A stretch of DNA of 64,000 nt from Bradyrhizobium sp. CCGE-LA001 (lineage in GTDB: Bacteria > Pseudomonadota > Alphaproteobacteria > Rhizobiales > Xanthobacteraceae): positions 1,357,501 through 1,421,500 of the forward strand of contig NZ_CP013949.1 of assembly GCF_000296215.2 (NCBI RefSeq), read 5' to 3'. Numbering within the stretch: the stretch's first letter is position 1; each line of letters opens with the position of its first letter. The notes under the pieces are model-generated. The model saw only the letters and a program-made list of their open reading frames with translations, was not told where the DNA came from and ran no database searches. A program made the position numbers and the translations under genes. Positions 48,795 through 57,585 of this stretch are shown here, piece after piece.

Positions 48795-49493
48795 ATGTCA
48801 CTCAAGCTCTACGAACTCGTCGGCACCGACGCCGCGCGCCCGTTCAGCCCGTATTGCTGGCGCACGCGGATGGCGCTCGCGCATAAGGGGCTGTCGGCGC
48901 AATCGCTGCCCTGGCGCTTCACCGAGAAGAGCGCGCTTGCCCCGCACGGCTCCGAGAAAGTCCCTGTGCTGCTGCATCACGACAAGCCCGTGGTCGATTC
49001 CTGGACGATCGCGGCCTATCTCGAAGACAATTTCCCGGATCGACCGTCGCTGTTCGGCGGTGAGGGCGGCCGCGCCATGGCGCGCATGATCAACGCATTC
49101 GGCGACATCGCCATCGTCGGCGGCATCTTTCCGCTCATAGTGGCCGACATCCCGAACAATCTCGCCGAGGCCGACGCCGCCTATTTCCGAAAGTCGCGCG
49201 AGGCGCGCTTCGGCGGCAAGAGCCTGGAACAGGCCATGGCAGGCCGCGACACCGGCGTGGTCACGTTCCGCAAGTCGCTCGAAGTGATGCGGCAGACGCT
49301 GAAGAAGCAGCCCTATCTCGGCGGCGCCACGCCGAACTACGCCGACTACATCGTGTTCGGCGGCTTCCAATGGGCGCGCGTGGTGAGCCCGTTCAAGCTG
49401 CTCGAAGCGGATGACCCGATCTATGCGTGGCGCGAAAAGCTGCTCGATGCATTCGACGGCATGGCGCGGACATCACCGGGGCATGAGGTATAG
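48795..49493 (+). CDS. Glutathione S-transferase family protein 1
   Basis: The 232-residue protein has the thioredoxin-like N-domain (MSLKLYELVGTDAARPFSPY, then SEKVPVLLHHDKPVVDSWTI with the Ser of the glutathione-binding loop) and an all-helical C-domain ending in FGGFQWARVVSPF. Ser/Tyr near the start may activate glutathione, but substrate is unknown. Resembles the beta-etherase-like subgroup. Confidence 0.88.
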   Translation: MSLKLYELVGTDAARPFSPYCWRTRMALAHKGLSAQSLPWRFTEKSALAPHGSEKVPVLLHHDKPVVDSWTIAAYLEDNFPDRPSLFGGEGGRAMARMINAFGDIAIVGGIFPLIVADIPNNLAEADAAYFRKSREARFGGKSLEQAMAGRDTGVVTFRKSLEVMRQTLKKQPYLGGATPNYADYIVFGGFQWARVVSPFKLLEADDPIYAWREKLLDAFDGMARTSPGHEV

Positions 49494-49510
49494 GCCACGC
49501 TGTTTCCCGC

Positions 49511-49705
49511 CTAACGCTCCGCGGCCGCCTTCCGCAAGCAGTCCCGGCACAGGCAATCCTCGCCCTTCATCGGCATCGGCAGTTTTGCCGTCTCCTCCGC
49601 GCACCAGCACGTGCCCGAGAGGTCGCAGCCGAATTCGGTGCCGCAGCGGGAGCAGGTGAGGCGGCGGGGTTCCGGCAGCGAGGATTGTTTCGCGATTGTC
49701 ATCAT
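49511..49705 (-). CDS. Cysteine-rich CWC protein
   Basis: The 64-residue protein shows the CWC-type pattern: TCSRCGTEFGCD, GTCWCAEE and EDCLCRDCL, nine cysteines likely binding zinc. MMTIAKQ starts at 49705 (or 49702). Function unknown. It converges with the GST gene and diverges from the DUF1800 gene. Confidence 0.8.
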   Translation of the reverse strand: MMTIAKQSSLPEPRRLTCSRCGTEFGCDLSGTCWCAEETAKLPMPMKGEDCLCRDCLRKAAAER

Positions 49706-49815
49706 TTACGCCGAAGCTTCGCCGTCATTTTCATGTCGGGTTCATTTGTCGCTGCGGTATATTAGGCGCTGCGCAGGCATCAGGAAAGCGGCTCCACCGC
49801 GCGAAGGACAGATCG

Positions 49816-51348
49816 ATGGCCCGCGATTCGCAAGCTGCCCTCGTTGCGCTCAACCGCTTCGGCTTGGGCGCGCGCGGCGGCGCCTCCGGCGATCTCATCA
49901 ATGCGGCCTCCGATCCGCGCGGTTTCGTGAAGGCGGAGCTCGCGCGTCCGAGCGGCGTGCTGCTGGAAGCGCCCGGCCTGCAATCGACACCGCAGCTGGG
50001 TCAGGCGGTGTTCGCCTATCAGGACCAGGTCAGGCAGGCGCGCGAGGCCGCGAAGGCCGCGGCGCCGGCTGAAACGCAGGCACCACCGCCTGTCGATCAG
50101 AAGCCCGCCTTGCGCCGCAATCTCTCGCTGAACGCAGCGGCGGAGATCACCGGCCAGATGGCCGATGCCAAGCCTGCAGACATGGCAACGAAGCCCGAGA
50201 CCATGCAGCCCGCCAGGCCCGCGCCGCAGCCGCTCAACGTCATCCAAAAGACCTTTCGCGCCGAGGCGCTGGCGCGACTGCAGCGCGCGACGCTGGCCGA
50301 GTGCGGCTTCACCGAGCGGCTGGTCGTGTTCTGGTCCAACCATTTCTGCATCTCCGCCAGCAAGGGCGAGCTGGCGCGGGTCTGGGCCGGCGCATTCGAG
50401 CGCGAGGCGATCCGGCCGCATGTGCTCGGCCGCTTCGCTGACATGTTGAAGGCGGTGGAGCAGCATCCTGCGATGCTGTTCTTCCTCGACAACCAGCAAT
50501 CGCTCGGTCCCGACTCGCGCGCGGGACAAAACCGCAAGCGCGGGCTGAACGAGAATCTCGCCCGCGAGATCATGGAGCTGCATACGCTCGGCGTCGGCGG
50601 CGGCTACACGCAGGACGACGTCACCTCGCTCGCGCGCATCATCACCGGCTGGACCTTTGCCGGACGGCAGGGGCAGCTTGGCCCACCCGGGTCCTTCGTG
50701 TTCAACGCCAATGCGCACCAGCCGGGGTCGCAGATCCTGCTCGGCAAGACCTATGATCCGGCCGGCCTCGCACAGGGAGAGGCCGCGCTCGCCGACATCG
50801 CACGCCATCCCTCGACCGCGAATTTCATCGCCACCAAATTCGTTCGTCACTTCGTCGCCGACGATCCGCCGCCTTCGCTCGTCGCCCGCCTGCGCGACGT
50901 CTTCGTCAGGACCGACGGCGATCTCAAGGCAATGGCGACCGCGCTGGTCGATTCCGATGAAGCGTGGAAAGCACCGTTGACCAAGATGCGCTCGCCTTAC
51001 GAATTCCTGGTCGCGAGCGGCCGGCTGCTCGCGCGGGTGCCGGAGGATCCGAGCCGTTATCTCAACGGCCTCAACTTGCTCGGGCAGCCGCTATGGTCGC
51101 CGGCCGGGCCCAACGGCTTTCCCGACACCAATGCCGCCTGGGCCGCGCCCGAGGGCATGAAGCTCAGGCTCGATATCGCCGCGCAAATCGGCGCCCGGCT
51201 CGGCAGCAATATCGATCCGCTCGATCTCCTGGAGTTCGCGGCGGCGGATGCCGCCTCCATCGAAACGCGGCGGACGGTGGAGCGCGCCGAATCGCGGCAG
51301 CAGGCGCTGGCGCTGTTGTTGATGTCCCCGGAAATGCAGCGGAGATGA
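49816..51348 (+). CDS. DUF1800 protein
   Basis: The 510-residue protein matches DUF1800: ALVALNRFGLGARGG at the start, GFTERLVVFWSNHFCIS, NENLAREIMELHTLGVGGGY, FIATKFVRHFVADDPPP. DUF1800 genes commonly sit beside DUF1501 genes and are linked to secreted or surface protein sets. No clear signal peptide precedes residue 1 here, and an internal Pro/Ala linker (about 75-145) is seen. It overlaps the DUF1501 gene by four bases (ATGA). ATG 49816 gives the family N-terminus. Confidence 0.9.
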   Translation: MARDSQAALVALNRFGLGARGGASGDLINAASDPRGFVKAELARPSGVLLEAPGLQSTPQLGQAVFAYQDQVRQAREAAKAAAPAETQAPPPVDQKPALRRNLSLNAAAEITGQMADAKPADMATKPETMQPARPAPQPLNVIQKTFRAEALARLQRATLAECGFTERLVVFWSNHFCISASKGELARVWAGAFEREAIRPHVLGRFADMLKAVEQHPAMLFFLDNQQSLGPDSRAGQNRKRGLNENLAREIMELHTLGVGGGYTQDDVTSLARIITGWTFAGRQGQLGPPGSFVFNANAHQPGSQILLGKTYDPAGLAQGEAALADIARHPSTANFIATKFVRHFVADDPPPSLVARLRDVFVRTDGDLKAMATALVDSDEAWKAPLTKMRSPYEFLVASGRLLARVPEDPSRYLNGLNLLGQPLWSPAGPNGFPDTNAAWAAPEGMKLRLDIAAQIGARLGSNIDPLDLLEFAAADAASIETRRTVERAESRQQALALLLMSPEMQRR

Positions 51349-52568
51349 CGATGATCGACTGCGTCGAGAACCGGCTCCTCACCTCGCGGCGCGGCCTCCT
51401 GCTCGGCGGCGCCTCGTTCGCGGCCTGGGCCTATTTGCCGAAATTCGCGCGCGCGGCGGACGGGCGCGATCCGCGACTGGTCGTGGTGATCCTGCGCGGC
51501 GCACTCGACGGTCTTGCGACGGTCGCGCCGCTCGGCGATCCCGATTATGCGGGCCTGCACGGCTCGATCGCACTCACGGCAGATGGTGCCCATCCCGCGA
51601 TCATGCTCGACTCGTTCTTTGCGCTGCATCCGGCGATGCCGGAATTTGCGCGCATGTACCGCGACAAGCACGCCGCGGTCATCCACGCTGCGGCCACACC
51701 CTATCGCGACCGCTCGCATTTCGACGGCCAGGACGTGCTCGAAAGCGGCTATGCCGGCCCTGGGCGCGTGCAGTCCGGCTGGCTCAACCGCGCGCTCGAG
51801 ACGTTGCCGCGCGGCGAGCGTGTGTCGAGCGGCCTTGCGGTCGGGCCGACCACGCCGCTGGTGCCGCGCGGCAATGCGCCGACCGTCGGCTGGGCGCCGG
51901 TCGCGCTGCCGCAGGCCGACGAGGACACCGCGATGCGCCTCGTCGAGCTCTACCGTCATCGCGATCCCGCGCTGGCGATGGCCTTGTCGCAAGGCCTTCG
52001 GCTCGACAAGGCTGCTGGTGGTGACGACATGAAGCCGAGGGGCGGCAATCAGGCCGCGCAGATGCGCCAGGTCGCGCGCGGCGCCGCCAAGCTGATGGCA
52101 GCCGATGACGGCCCGCGCATTGCCGCGCTCGCCTTCGACGGCTGGGACACGCATGCCAACGAAGGCGGTCCCGTTGGGCGTCTCGCCTTCCTGCTCGGCG
52201 GTCTCGACGGCGCGCTCGCCGAATTCGAGAACGGACTGGGCGCGCGCTGGCGCGACAGCGTCGTCGTGGTCGTCACGGAGTTCGGCCGCACCGCGCGCAT
52301 CAACGGCACCGACGGCACCGATCACGGCACCGGAACGATCGCGCTGCTCGCCGGCGGCGCCGTGAAGGGCGGCCGCATCATCGCGGACTGGCCGGGCCTC
52401 AAGCTCGCCAACCTTCATGAAGGCCGCGACCTCAAGCCGACCACCGATCTGCGCTCCGTCGTCAAGGGCGTGCTGCAGGACCAGTTCGGCCTGTCCGACC
52501 GCGTGCTGGCGGAGACGGTGTTTCCGGACAGCGCCGCAGCGCGGCCGATGAAGGGGCTTGTTGCCTAG
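51345..52568 (+). CDS. DUF1501 protein, probable Tat substrate
   Basis: The 407-residue protein has an apparent Tat signal (SRRGLLLGGASFAAWAYLPK, then ARAAD) and the DUF1501 (sulfatase-like) domain: VVVILRGALDGLATV, AATPYRDRSHFDGQDVLESG, AFDGWDTHANEGG, VVVTEFGRTARINGTDGTDH with candidate metal ligands. It would be exported folded and act in the periplasm, with the DUF1800 protein encoded in an overlapping frame. Exact reaction unknown. Confidence 0.9.
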   Translation: MTMIDCVENRLLTSRRGLLLGGASFAAWAYLPKFARAADGRDPRLVVVILRGALDGLATVAPLGDPDYAGLHGSIALTADGAHPAIMLDSFFALHPAMPEFARMYRDKHAAVIHAAATPYRDRSHFDGQDVLESGYAGPGRVQSGWLNRALETLPRGERVSSGLAVGPTTPLVPRGNAPTVGWAPVALPQADEDTAMRLVELYRHRDPALAMALSQGLRLDKAAGGDDMKPRGGNQAAQMRQVARGAAKLMAADDGPRIAALAFDGWDTHANEGGPVGRLAFLLGGLDGALAEFENGLGARWRDSVVVVVTEFGRTARINGTDGTDHGTGTIALLAGGAVKGGRIIADWPGLKLANLHEGRDLKPTTDLRSVVKGVLQDQFGLSDRVLAETVFPDSAAARPMKGLVA

Positions 52569-52569
52569 G

Positions 52570-52678
52570 TGTCATTCCGGGGCGCGCGTCAGCGCGAACC
52601 CGGAATCCATTCATCCGCAGACACCGTCGCAAAATGGATTCCGGGCCCGCGCCTTGCGGGGCGTCCCGGAATGACGAC
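52570..52678. repeat. Interspersed palindromic repeat, family B
   Basis: GTGTCATTCCGGGGCGCGCG, TCAGCGCGAACCCGGAATCC, then ATGGATTCCGGGCCCGCGCC and GGGGCGTCCCGGAATGACGA. Two facing half-hairpins. Confidence 0.8.
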
Positions 52679-52710
52679 ATGATGAGCCGAGCATCAGGAG
52701 AACCACGCCC

Positions 52711-53034
52711 ATGTACATCGCCATGAACCGCTTCCGCGTCGCCAAGGGCTCCGAGGCCGCCTTCGAGCAGGTCTGGCTTTCGCGCGACACCCATCTCGAC
52801 AAGGTGCCGGGCTTCGTCGAATTTCACCTGCTGCGCGGGCCGGAGCTCGAAGACCACACGCTTTACGCCTCGCACACGGTGTGGGCCAACCATGCCGCGT
52901 TCGAGGCCTGGACCAAGTCGGAAGCGTTTCGTGCGGCGCATCACAAGGCAGGCGACAACAAGCCGCTCTATCTCGGCCATCCCCAGTTCGAAGGCTTCGA
53001 GGTGATGCAGACGGTCGGACGCGGCGCGAAATAG
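52711..53034 (+). CDS. Antibiotic biosynthesis monooxygenase (ABM) / IsdG-like protein
   Basis: The 107-residue ABM-fold protein begins MYIAMNRFRVAKGSEAAFEQ, with WLSRDTHLDKVPGFVEFHLL and WANHAAFEAWTKSEAFRAAH, a pattern close to IsdG/HmuQ-type heme oxygenases (conserved Asn, Trp and His). It could degrade heme, but non-heme ABM monooxygenases look similar. Converges with an aldo/keto reductase. Confidence 0.8.
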   Translation: MYIAMNRFRVAKGSEAAFEQVWLSRDTHLDKVPGFVEFHLLRGPELEDHTLYASHTVWANHAAFEAWTKSEAFRAAHHKAGDNKPLYLGHPQFEGFEVMQTVGRGAK

Positions 53035-53061
53035 CGCGCTGCAGGGCCCAGCTAGCAGCGT

Positions 53062-54003
53062 TCAGCCCAGCGTGATCTTGTCGATCTCGGCCATCTCCTC
53101 GGCGCTGAGCTTCCAGGCGATCGCCTTGACGTTCTCCTCCACCTGCTCGACGCGGGTCGCGCCGGCGATCACGCTCGACACCTGCGGGCGCACGGCGAGC
53201 CAGGAGAAGGCGAGCTCTAGCATGCTGTGCCCGCGTGCCCTAGCGAAGGCCTGGAGCTTCTCGACCATGTCCTCGTTGCGCGGCGTGACGTAGCGGTCGC
53301 GCAGCGCCGGCGCCTTGGCAAAGCGCGTGTCGGCGGGCGCCGCTGCGCCGCGCTGATACTTGCCGGTGAGCAGGCCGCTGGCGAGCGGGAAGAACGGCAA
53401 CAGGCCGAGCTTGTATTCCGATGCGGCCGGCAACAGGTCCTTCTCGATGTCCCGCACCAGCAGTGAATATTCATCCTGGCAGGAGACGAAGCGGCTGACA
53501 TTCAACGCGCGTGCGACGTATTCGGCTTCCGCGATCCGCCAGGCCGGGAAATTGGAATTGCCGATGTAGCGCACCTTGCCCTGCCGGATCAGATCGTCGA
53601 GCGCGCGCAACGTCTCCTCGATCGGCGTCAGCGGGTCGTAATCATGCTGCTGATAGAGGTCGATGTAGTCGGTCTTGAGCCGCCTGAGGCTGGCTTCGAC
53701 CGCGTCCATGATGTAGCGGCGCGAGGCACCCTGCTTGGTGCCGTCGGTCGCCATCGGCTTGGCATATTTGGTGGCGAGCACGATGTCCTTGCGGCGATCG
53801 CCGAGCACGGTGCCGAGCACCGTCTCCGAGCCGCCCATGCCGGCATAGATGTCTGCGGTGTCGAACAGCGTGATGCCGAGATCGAGCGCGCGATGGATCA
53901 CCTTGCGCGAGGTCTCCAGATCCGTGCGCTGGCCGAAATTGTTGCAGCCGAGCCCGACGGCAGAGACGCGCAGGCCGGAGGCGCCGAGGTTACGAATGTC
54001 CAT
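53062..54003 (-). CDS. Aldo/keto reductase
   Basis: The 313-residue protein is a (beta/alpha)8 NADPH-dependent reductase: ASGLRVSAVGLGCNNFGQRT, GITLFDTADIYAGMGGSETV (catalytic Asp/Tyr), ATKYAKPMATDGT (Lys), DYIDLYQQHDYDPLTPIEET (His). Substrate unknown; resembles AKR13-type general reductases. ATG 54003 is the family start. Confidence 0.92.
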   Translation of the reverse strand: MDIRNLGASGLRVSAVGLGCNNFGQRTDLETSRKVIHRALDLGITLFDTADIYAGMGGSETVLGTVLGDRRKDIVLATKYAKPMATDGTKQGASRRYIMDAVEASLRRLKTDYIDLYQQHDYDPLTPIEETLRALDDLIRQGKVRYIGNSNFPAWRIAEAEYVARALNVSRFVSCQDEYSLLVRDIEKDLLPAASEYKLGLLPFFPLASGLLTGKYQRGAAAPADTRFAKAPALRDRYVTPRNEDMVEKLQAFARARGHSMLELAFSWLAVRPQVSSVIAGATRVEQVEENVKAIAWKLSAEEMAEIDKITLG

Positions 54004-54099
54004 GGAAGGTCCCGTCGAATGAGCAACGGGGCATTCTGACCACGGCGCGTCCCGGCAGCTAGCCGTTGGCCGCGCTGCTGCCATGCCGGCGACGCGCAC

Positions 54100-54139
54100 A
54101 AAAAAATGCGGCCCCTGTCAGACGCGGCGACTGACGGGG
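54100..54139 (-). terminator. Rho-independent terminator downstream of the acetyltransferase gene
   Basis: On the minus strand, CCCCGTCAG and CTGACAGGGG form a stem (one bulge) followed by CCGCATTTTTTT. It would end transcription from the GNAT gene at 54258, about 120 bases downstream of its stop. Confidence 0.7.
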
Positions 54140-54257
54140 ACCGCTTGGGGCGCTTGATCGGTGACGGGGGGCCTGATCAGACGCAGCTGCAACTTAATCC
54201 CGGTGTGTTACGCGGCGGTGACACGCTGAGTTATCCACAGGCCTTGAACTGCCCGGA

Positions 54258-54713
54258 TCAAAAGATCTTGCGATAGACGATGAACCCGGAGCGCTCGGCG
54301 ACCTTGTCGTACAGGCTCTGTGCCGTGACATTGGTCTCGTGCGTCTGCCAATAGACGCGTGGCGACCCCGCCAGTTTCGCCCGGTCGTACACGCCATGGA
54401 TCAGCGCCGAGCCGACGCCCTTCCCGCGCGCGGCTTCGGACGTGAACAGGTCCTGCAAATAACAGGACGGCTCGATCGCGGTGGTGCTGCGATGGAAGAG
54501 ATAGTTGGTCATGCCGAGCAGCTTGCCGTCGCTTTCTGCAACCAGCCCATGAACCGGCTCATAGGCGTCGAAGAAGCGCTGCCACGTCATCCGCGTGATC
54601 TCGGGCGCGAGCGCAGTCGGACCTGAGCGGCCGTAGAAGGCGTTATAGCCGTCCCACAGCGGCAGCCATTGATCGTAGTCCTGCCGTGTGACGGCGCGAA
54701 TGATGAGCGACAT
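54258..54713 (-). CDS. GNAT-family N-acetyltransferase
   Basis: The 151-residue protein has the GNAT fold: MSLIIRAVTRQDYDQWLPLW, VAESDGKLLGMTNYLFH, LQDLFTSEAARGKGVGSALI (acetyl-CoA P-loop R-G-K-G-V-G) and VYWQTHETNVTAQSLYDKVA. The acceptor is unknown. ATG 54713 is the likely start. Confidence 0.92.
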   Translation of the reverse strand: MSLIIRAVTRQDYDQWLPLWDGYNAFYGRSGPTALAPEITRMTWQRFFDAYEPVHGLVAESDGKLLGMTNYLFHRSTTAIEPSCYLQDLFTSEAARGKGVGSALIHGVYDRAKLAGSPRVYWQTHETNVTAQSLYDKVAERSGFIVYRKIF

Positions 54714-54799
54714 GAGAATTTCCGCGATCTCGGAGTTACGCGAGGAAGAGACGTCTTTCATACGCGATGATCGCGTTGCCGATCAATCGCGTCGTCGCG

Positions 54800-55621
54800 T
54801 CACTCTGCGACGCGCAGATACCGGATCAGCTTGCGGCTCGTGGGATCGCGCAGCGAGCGGTAGTAGTCGGCGCGTGCCGGCGCGTCGGTGTGGCGCACGA
54901 GGTCGGTCACCGGCGTGTAGCTCAGCATGCGGCCGCCGTCGGGCAGCACGGTGCAGACGAAGCGGAGCACCTCGCCATTGCGCAAGGCGATGTTGATGGG
55001 CCTCGCGTCGCCGACCCGTACCATCTCCATGCGCTGCGCTATGAAGGTGGCGAGCTCGTCCTCGGGCAGCTCGAACGCGCCGGTGTCGCGGCCGTGATAC
55101 ATCAGCGCGATGAAGGGTGGCTTGGCGTCGGCGATCTCGTCCGGCACTGCGAAGTAGTCGCGGAACGCACGATTGATGAACTCGGCACGGGTCTCGGCAT
55201 CGAGCAGCACCACGCCGATGTCGATCTGATCGAGCGCGGCCGACAGGCGCGCGGCGATGGCATGGCTCTGGCGTTCGGCCGCGAACGTGCCGAGCAGCCG
55301 CTCGCGCATCAGACCGATGATGCAGGCGGTGCCGGCGGCCGTGATCGCCAGGAGGCCGAGCCGGACCAGATCCGCGCTGCCATGGCTGGAGACGTCGTGC
55401 TGGTGAAGGAAGATCAGCGCGGTGCCGATCACGGCGACGGCCGCGGTCACCAGGGCCGAGGCAAGGCCCGACAGTGCGCCGGCAAGAGCCACGAGGCAGA
55501 CCAGCAGCGGCCCAGGCGAGGGAGTGGGGAGGGTGGGGACGACGCGATCGAACAGCATCGTCAGCAGCAGGGTCGCTGCCGTCAGAACCGGACCGGAGAT
55601 CGCACGCCATCCGAGCCGCAT
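54800..55621 (-). CDS. Membrane protein with a PAS domain
   Basis: The 273-residue product has about four hydrophobic segments in its N-terminal 110 residues (ISGPVLTAATLLLTMLF, GPLLVCLVALAGALSGL, ALVTAAVAVIGTALIFL, LGLLAITAAGTACIIGL), then a helix and a PAS domain of the PAS_7 type (ALDQIDIGVVLLDAETRAEF, then INRAFRDYFAVPDE). No kinase, GGDEF or HTH part follows; it ends at KLIRYLRVAE. It looks like a stand-alone membrane sensor. Start is uncertain: ATG 55621 or TTG 55663. Confidence 0.75.
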   Translation of the reverse strand: MRLGWRAISGPVLTAATLLLTMLFDRVVPTLPTPSPGPLLVCLVALAGALSGLASALVTAAVAVIGTALIFLHQHDVSSHGSADLVRLGLLAITAAGTACIIGLMRERLLGTFAAERQSHAIAARLSAALDQIDIGVVLLDAETRAEFINRAFRDYFAVPDEIADAKPPFIALMYHGRDTGAFELPEDELATFIAQRMEMVRVGDARPINIALRNGEVLRFVCTVLPDGGRMLSYTPVTDLVRHTDAPARADYYRSLRDPTSRKLIRYLRVAE

Positions 55622-55749
55622 GGGCCAGTCTCGCTCCTCCCGAACGAGGTAAGACCGCAACACTGGCCGATCGTTGCACCGATGCGAGGCGATTTCGCGC
55701 GTCGTGCCTAAGGGGCACTTGCGGGAACGCGCAAATCTTTCGGAGGATT

Positions 55750-55908
55750 TTAGACCAAGTGCGCCTGCTTGAGGCGCTGCTGCATCGCGGGGGCGTTCAG
55801 CGTCGATGTGCCCGAGCTCTTGCGCATGCCGGTGAAAATCAACAGCGACGCCGCGACCAGGATGGCCGCAGTCAGCGTGATTGCAACGACTACCACGGGT
55901 GACTTCAT
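55750..55908 (-). CDS. Tiny membrane protein, 52 residues
   Basis: Minus-strand ATG 55908 opens MKSPVVVVAITLTAAILVAA, one membrane helix (through SLLIFTG), then a basic/polar tail ending KQAHLV. The composition is clearly protein-like. No family recognised; it lies downstream of a similar small membrane protein on the same strand. Confidence 0.6.
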   Translation of the reverse strand: MKSPVVVVAITLTAAILVAASLLIFTGMRKSSGTSTLNAPAMQQRLKQAHLV

Positions 55909-55981
55909 CGACGTCCTGTCGCGATGCCGGTCGGCGCGGGCCGCGCGGCGCCTTGAAGGTTGGTCCAGGATGAAGCGGGAA

Positions 55982-56158
55982 TCAGAGCGGCAGGCCCATC
56001 GCCATCGTCGCCTTGGTCGACAACACCGTCAGGGTGACGATCAAGCTCAGCGAAAGCGCGGCGACGGCGAGCGAGGCCGCGACCGCGTTGGTCAGCCGGG
56101 AAGACGCGACGGTGGCGGATTGGCTCTGAAAGCCTGCCGTGCCGGACGCCCGAATCAT
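55982..56158 (-). CDS. Tiny membrane protein, 58 residues
   Basis: MIRASGTAGFQSQSATVASS starts a 58-residue product with a long hydrophobic helix (AVAASLAVAALSLSLIVTLT). ATG 56158 chosen; upstream in-frame residues lack such character. Same strand and 73 bases upstream of the 52-residue protein gene. Confidence 0.6.
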   Translation of the reverse strand: MIRASGTAGFQSQSATVASSRLTNAVAASLAVAALSLSLIVTLTVLSTKATMAMGLPL

Positions 56159-56317
56159 GGGTCTAAATCCCTCAACACGCGGGCGAATCACCCACGACTT
56201 TCCGGAATTTCCCAGTTTCAACCGGCAAGATTGCGGCGGCTGTCGCGCGGAAAGCGGCAAGATTGCGGCAAAATCGTCCCTTATGCCCGCTATTCGCGAG
56301 AGCGGGAGGACTGGCTG

Positions 56318-56968
56318 TCAGGCGCCCGCGGCGATGCTGGCGGGGTCATCGATGTCGGCCGGGCGCCAGTCCATCGTCACGAAGCCGGGCGCAGCCTCCA
56401 CGCGTTTCAGCCAGTCCCGGATCGCCGGGAAGGTCGACAGGTCGAAATCGCAGCGGTCCGCGAGGTGGGTGTAGCCGTAGAGCGCGATGTCCGCGACGGT
56501 GAGCTGGCGCGCGGCGAAATAGGCGTTGGTCTTGAGATGATTCTCCATGACCTGGAGCGCGCCATAGCCGCGCTCCATCCAGTCCTCCAGCGAATGGGTC
56601 TGGAGATCGCGACCGCCCCTGACCAGCGAAAGCCAGAAATAGGCGGCGCCGATGTTGGGCTCGAGCGCGTGCTGCTCGAAGAACATCCATTGCAGCGCCT
56701 CGGCGCGGTCGATGCGGTTCTCCGGCGCCAGCGGCGTGCCGACGGCGACGTACCAGAGGATGGCGTTGGACTCGGCGAGAAAACGGTCTTCCCCGACCTC
56801 GAGCAGCGGCACCTGTCCTGACGGGTTCTTCGACAGGAAGTCCGGCGTGCGGCTCTCGCCGCGCAGAATGTCCACTTCGATTGCTTCGTAAGGCACGTTC
56901 AGCAGCGCCAGCGCAAGGCGGACCTTGTAGCTGTTGCCGGAGCGCTGCATCGAATAGAGCTTGTACAT
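56318..56968 (-). CDS. Glutathione S-transferase family protein 2
   Basis: The 216-residue GST has MYKLYSMQRSGNSYKVRLAL (Ser/Asn region for glutathione activation), NPSGQVPLLEVGEDRFLAES (cis-Pro and Glu/Ser of the glutathione site) and a helical domain with RQLTVADIALYGYTHLADRC. Substrate unknown. ATG 56968. Confidence 0.9.
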   Translation of the reverse strand: MYKLYSMQRSGNSYKVRLALALLNVPYEAIEVDILRGESRTPDFLSKNPSGQVPLLEVGEDRFLAESNAILWYVAVGTPLAPENRIDRAEALQWMFFEQHALEPNIGAAYFWLSLVRGGRDLQTHSLEDWMERGYGALQVMENHLKTNAYFAARQLTVADIALYGYTHLADRCDFDLSTFPAIRDWLKRVEAAPGFVTMDWRPADIDDPASIAAGA

Positions 56969-57585
56969 TCTGGAAGTTCGTTTCCGAGGAGGGAAGATGC
57001 GGCGCTGGCTGCCCTCCAGCGCCGCTAAACAATGATGCCGATGCGAATCCGCCGCAAGGGCCGCCCAATAGAAAAACTCGAAAACCCTACCGCACTGCAA
57101 CGCCACGGAAGATCATTTCCGCGCGACCATGCAATTCAGTTCACGCTTGCGTCAATATGCAGGACACATGGCGACGTCCCCTTGTGTGAGACAGTGATTG
57201 GCCGCCAATCTCTGCGTCGTCATGGCCGGGCTTGACCCGGCCATCCACGTCTCACGGGCAGCACCAAGAACGTGGATGCCCGGGCCTTCGCCGCGCCGAA
57301 GCGGCTTCGGCCGCGCAGGCGGGACAAGCCCGGGCATGACGACCTTCAGTGCGATCGCAACACGCAAAATTGCTCCGAGGACAGGCCTTGCCTGATATGA
57401 GGGATTTGAGCGGCAAAGTTGCGAAATATTGCGGTCCGTCTCGTTTGAAGCGCTCCAAATCCCTAAGTTTTTCCGCGATGGGGCCGAAGTTTCTTGCGAT
57501 GCAGCGGCACACGTTTTAGGGTGTCTCATTCCCACAATCAGAGTCGTGAGGCCCAGGGCTTCACGACGCTTGTCAGGAGATGACG
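56969..57585. other. Intergenic gap with a repeat
   Basis: About 600 bases between the GST and aminotransferase genes. A family C repeat occupies 57221-57342. I see no convincing gene elsewhere; the right part should hold the aspartate aminotransferase promoter. Confidence 0.5.
57221..57342. repeat. Interspersed palindromic repeat, family C
   Basis: CGTCATGGCCGGGCTTGACC, CGGCCATCCACGTCTC, GAACGTGGATGCCCGGGCC, AAGCGGCTTCGGCCGCGCAG and GGGACAAGCCCGGGCATGAC. A full-length family C element. Confidence 0.8.

Noticed and set aside
54783..55718. 311-codon minus-strand frame
   Set aside because: Overlaps the PAS protein in another frame; the PAS frame shows clear membrane helices and domain motifs.
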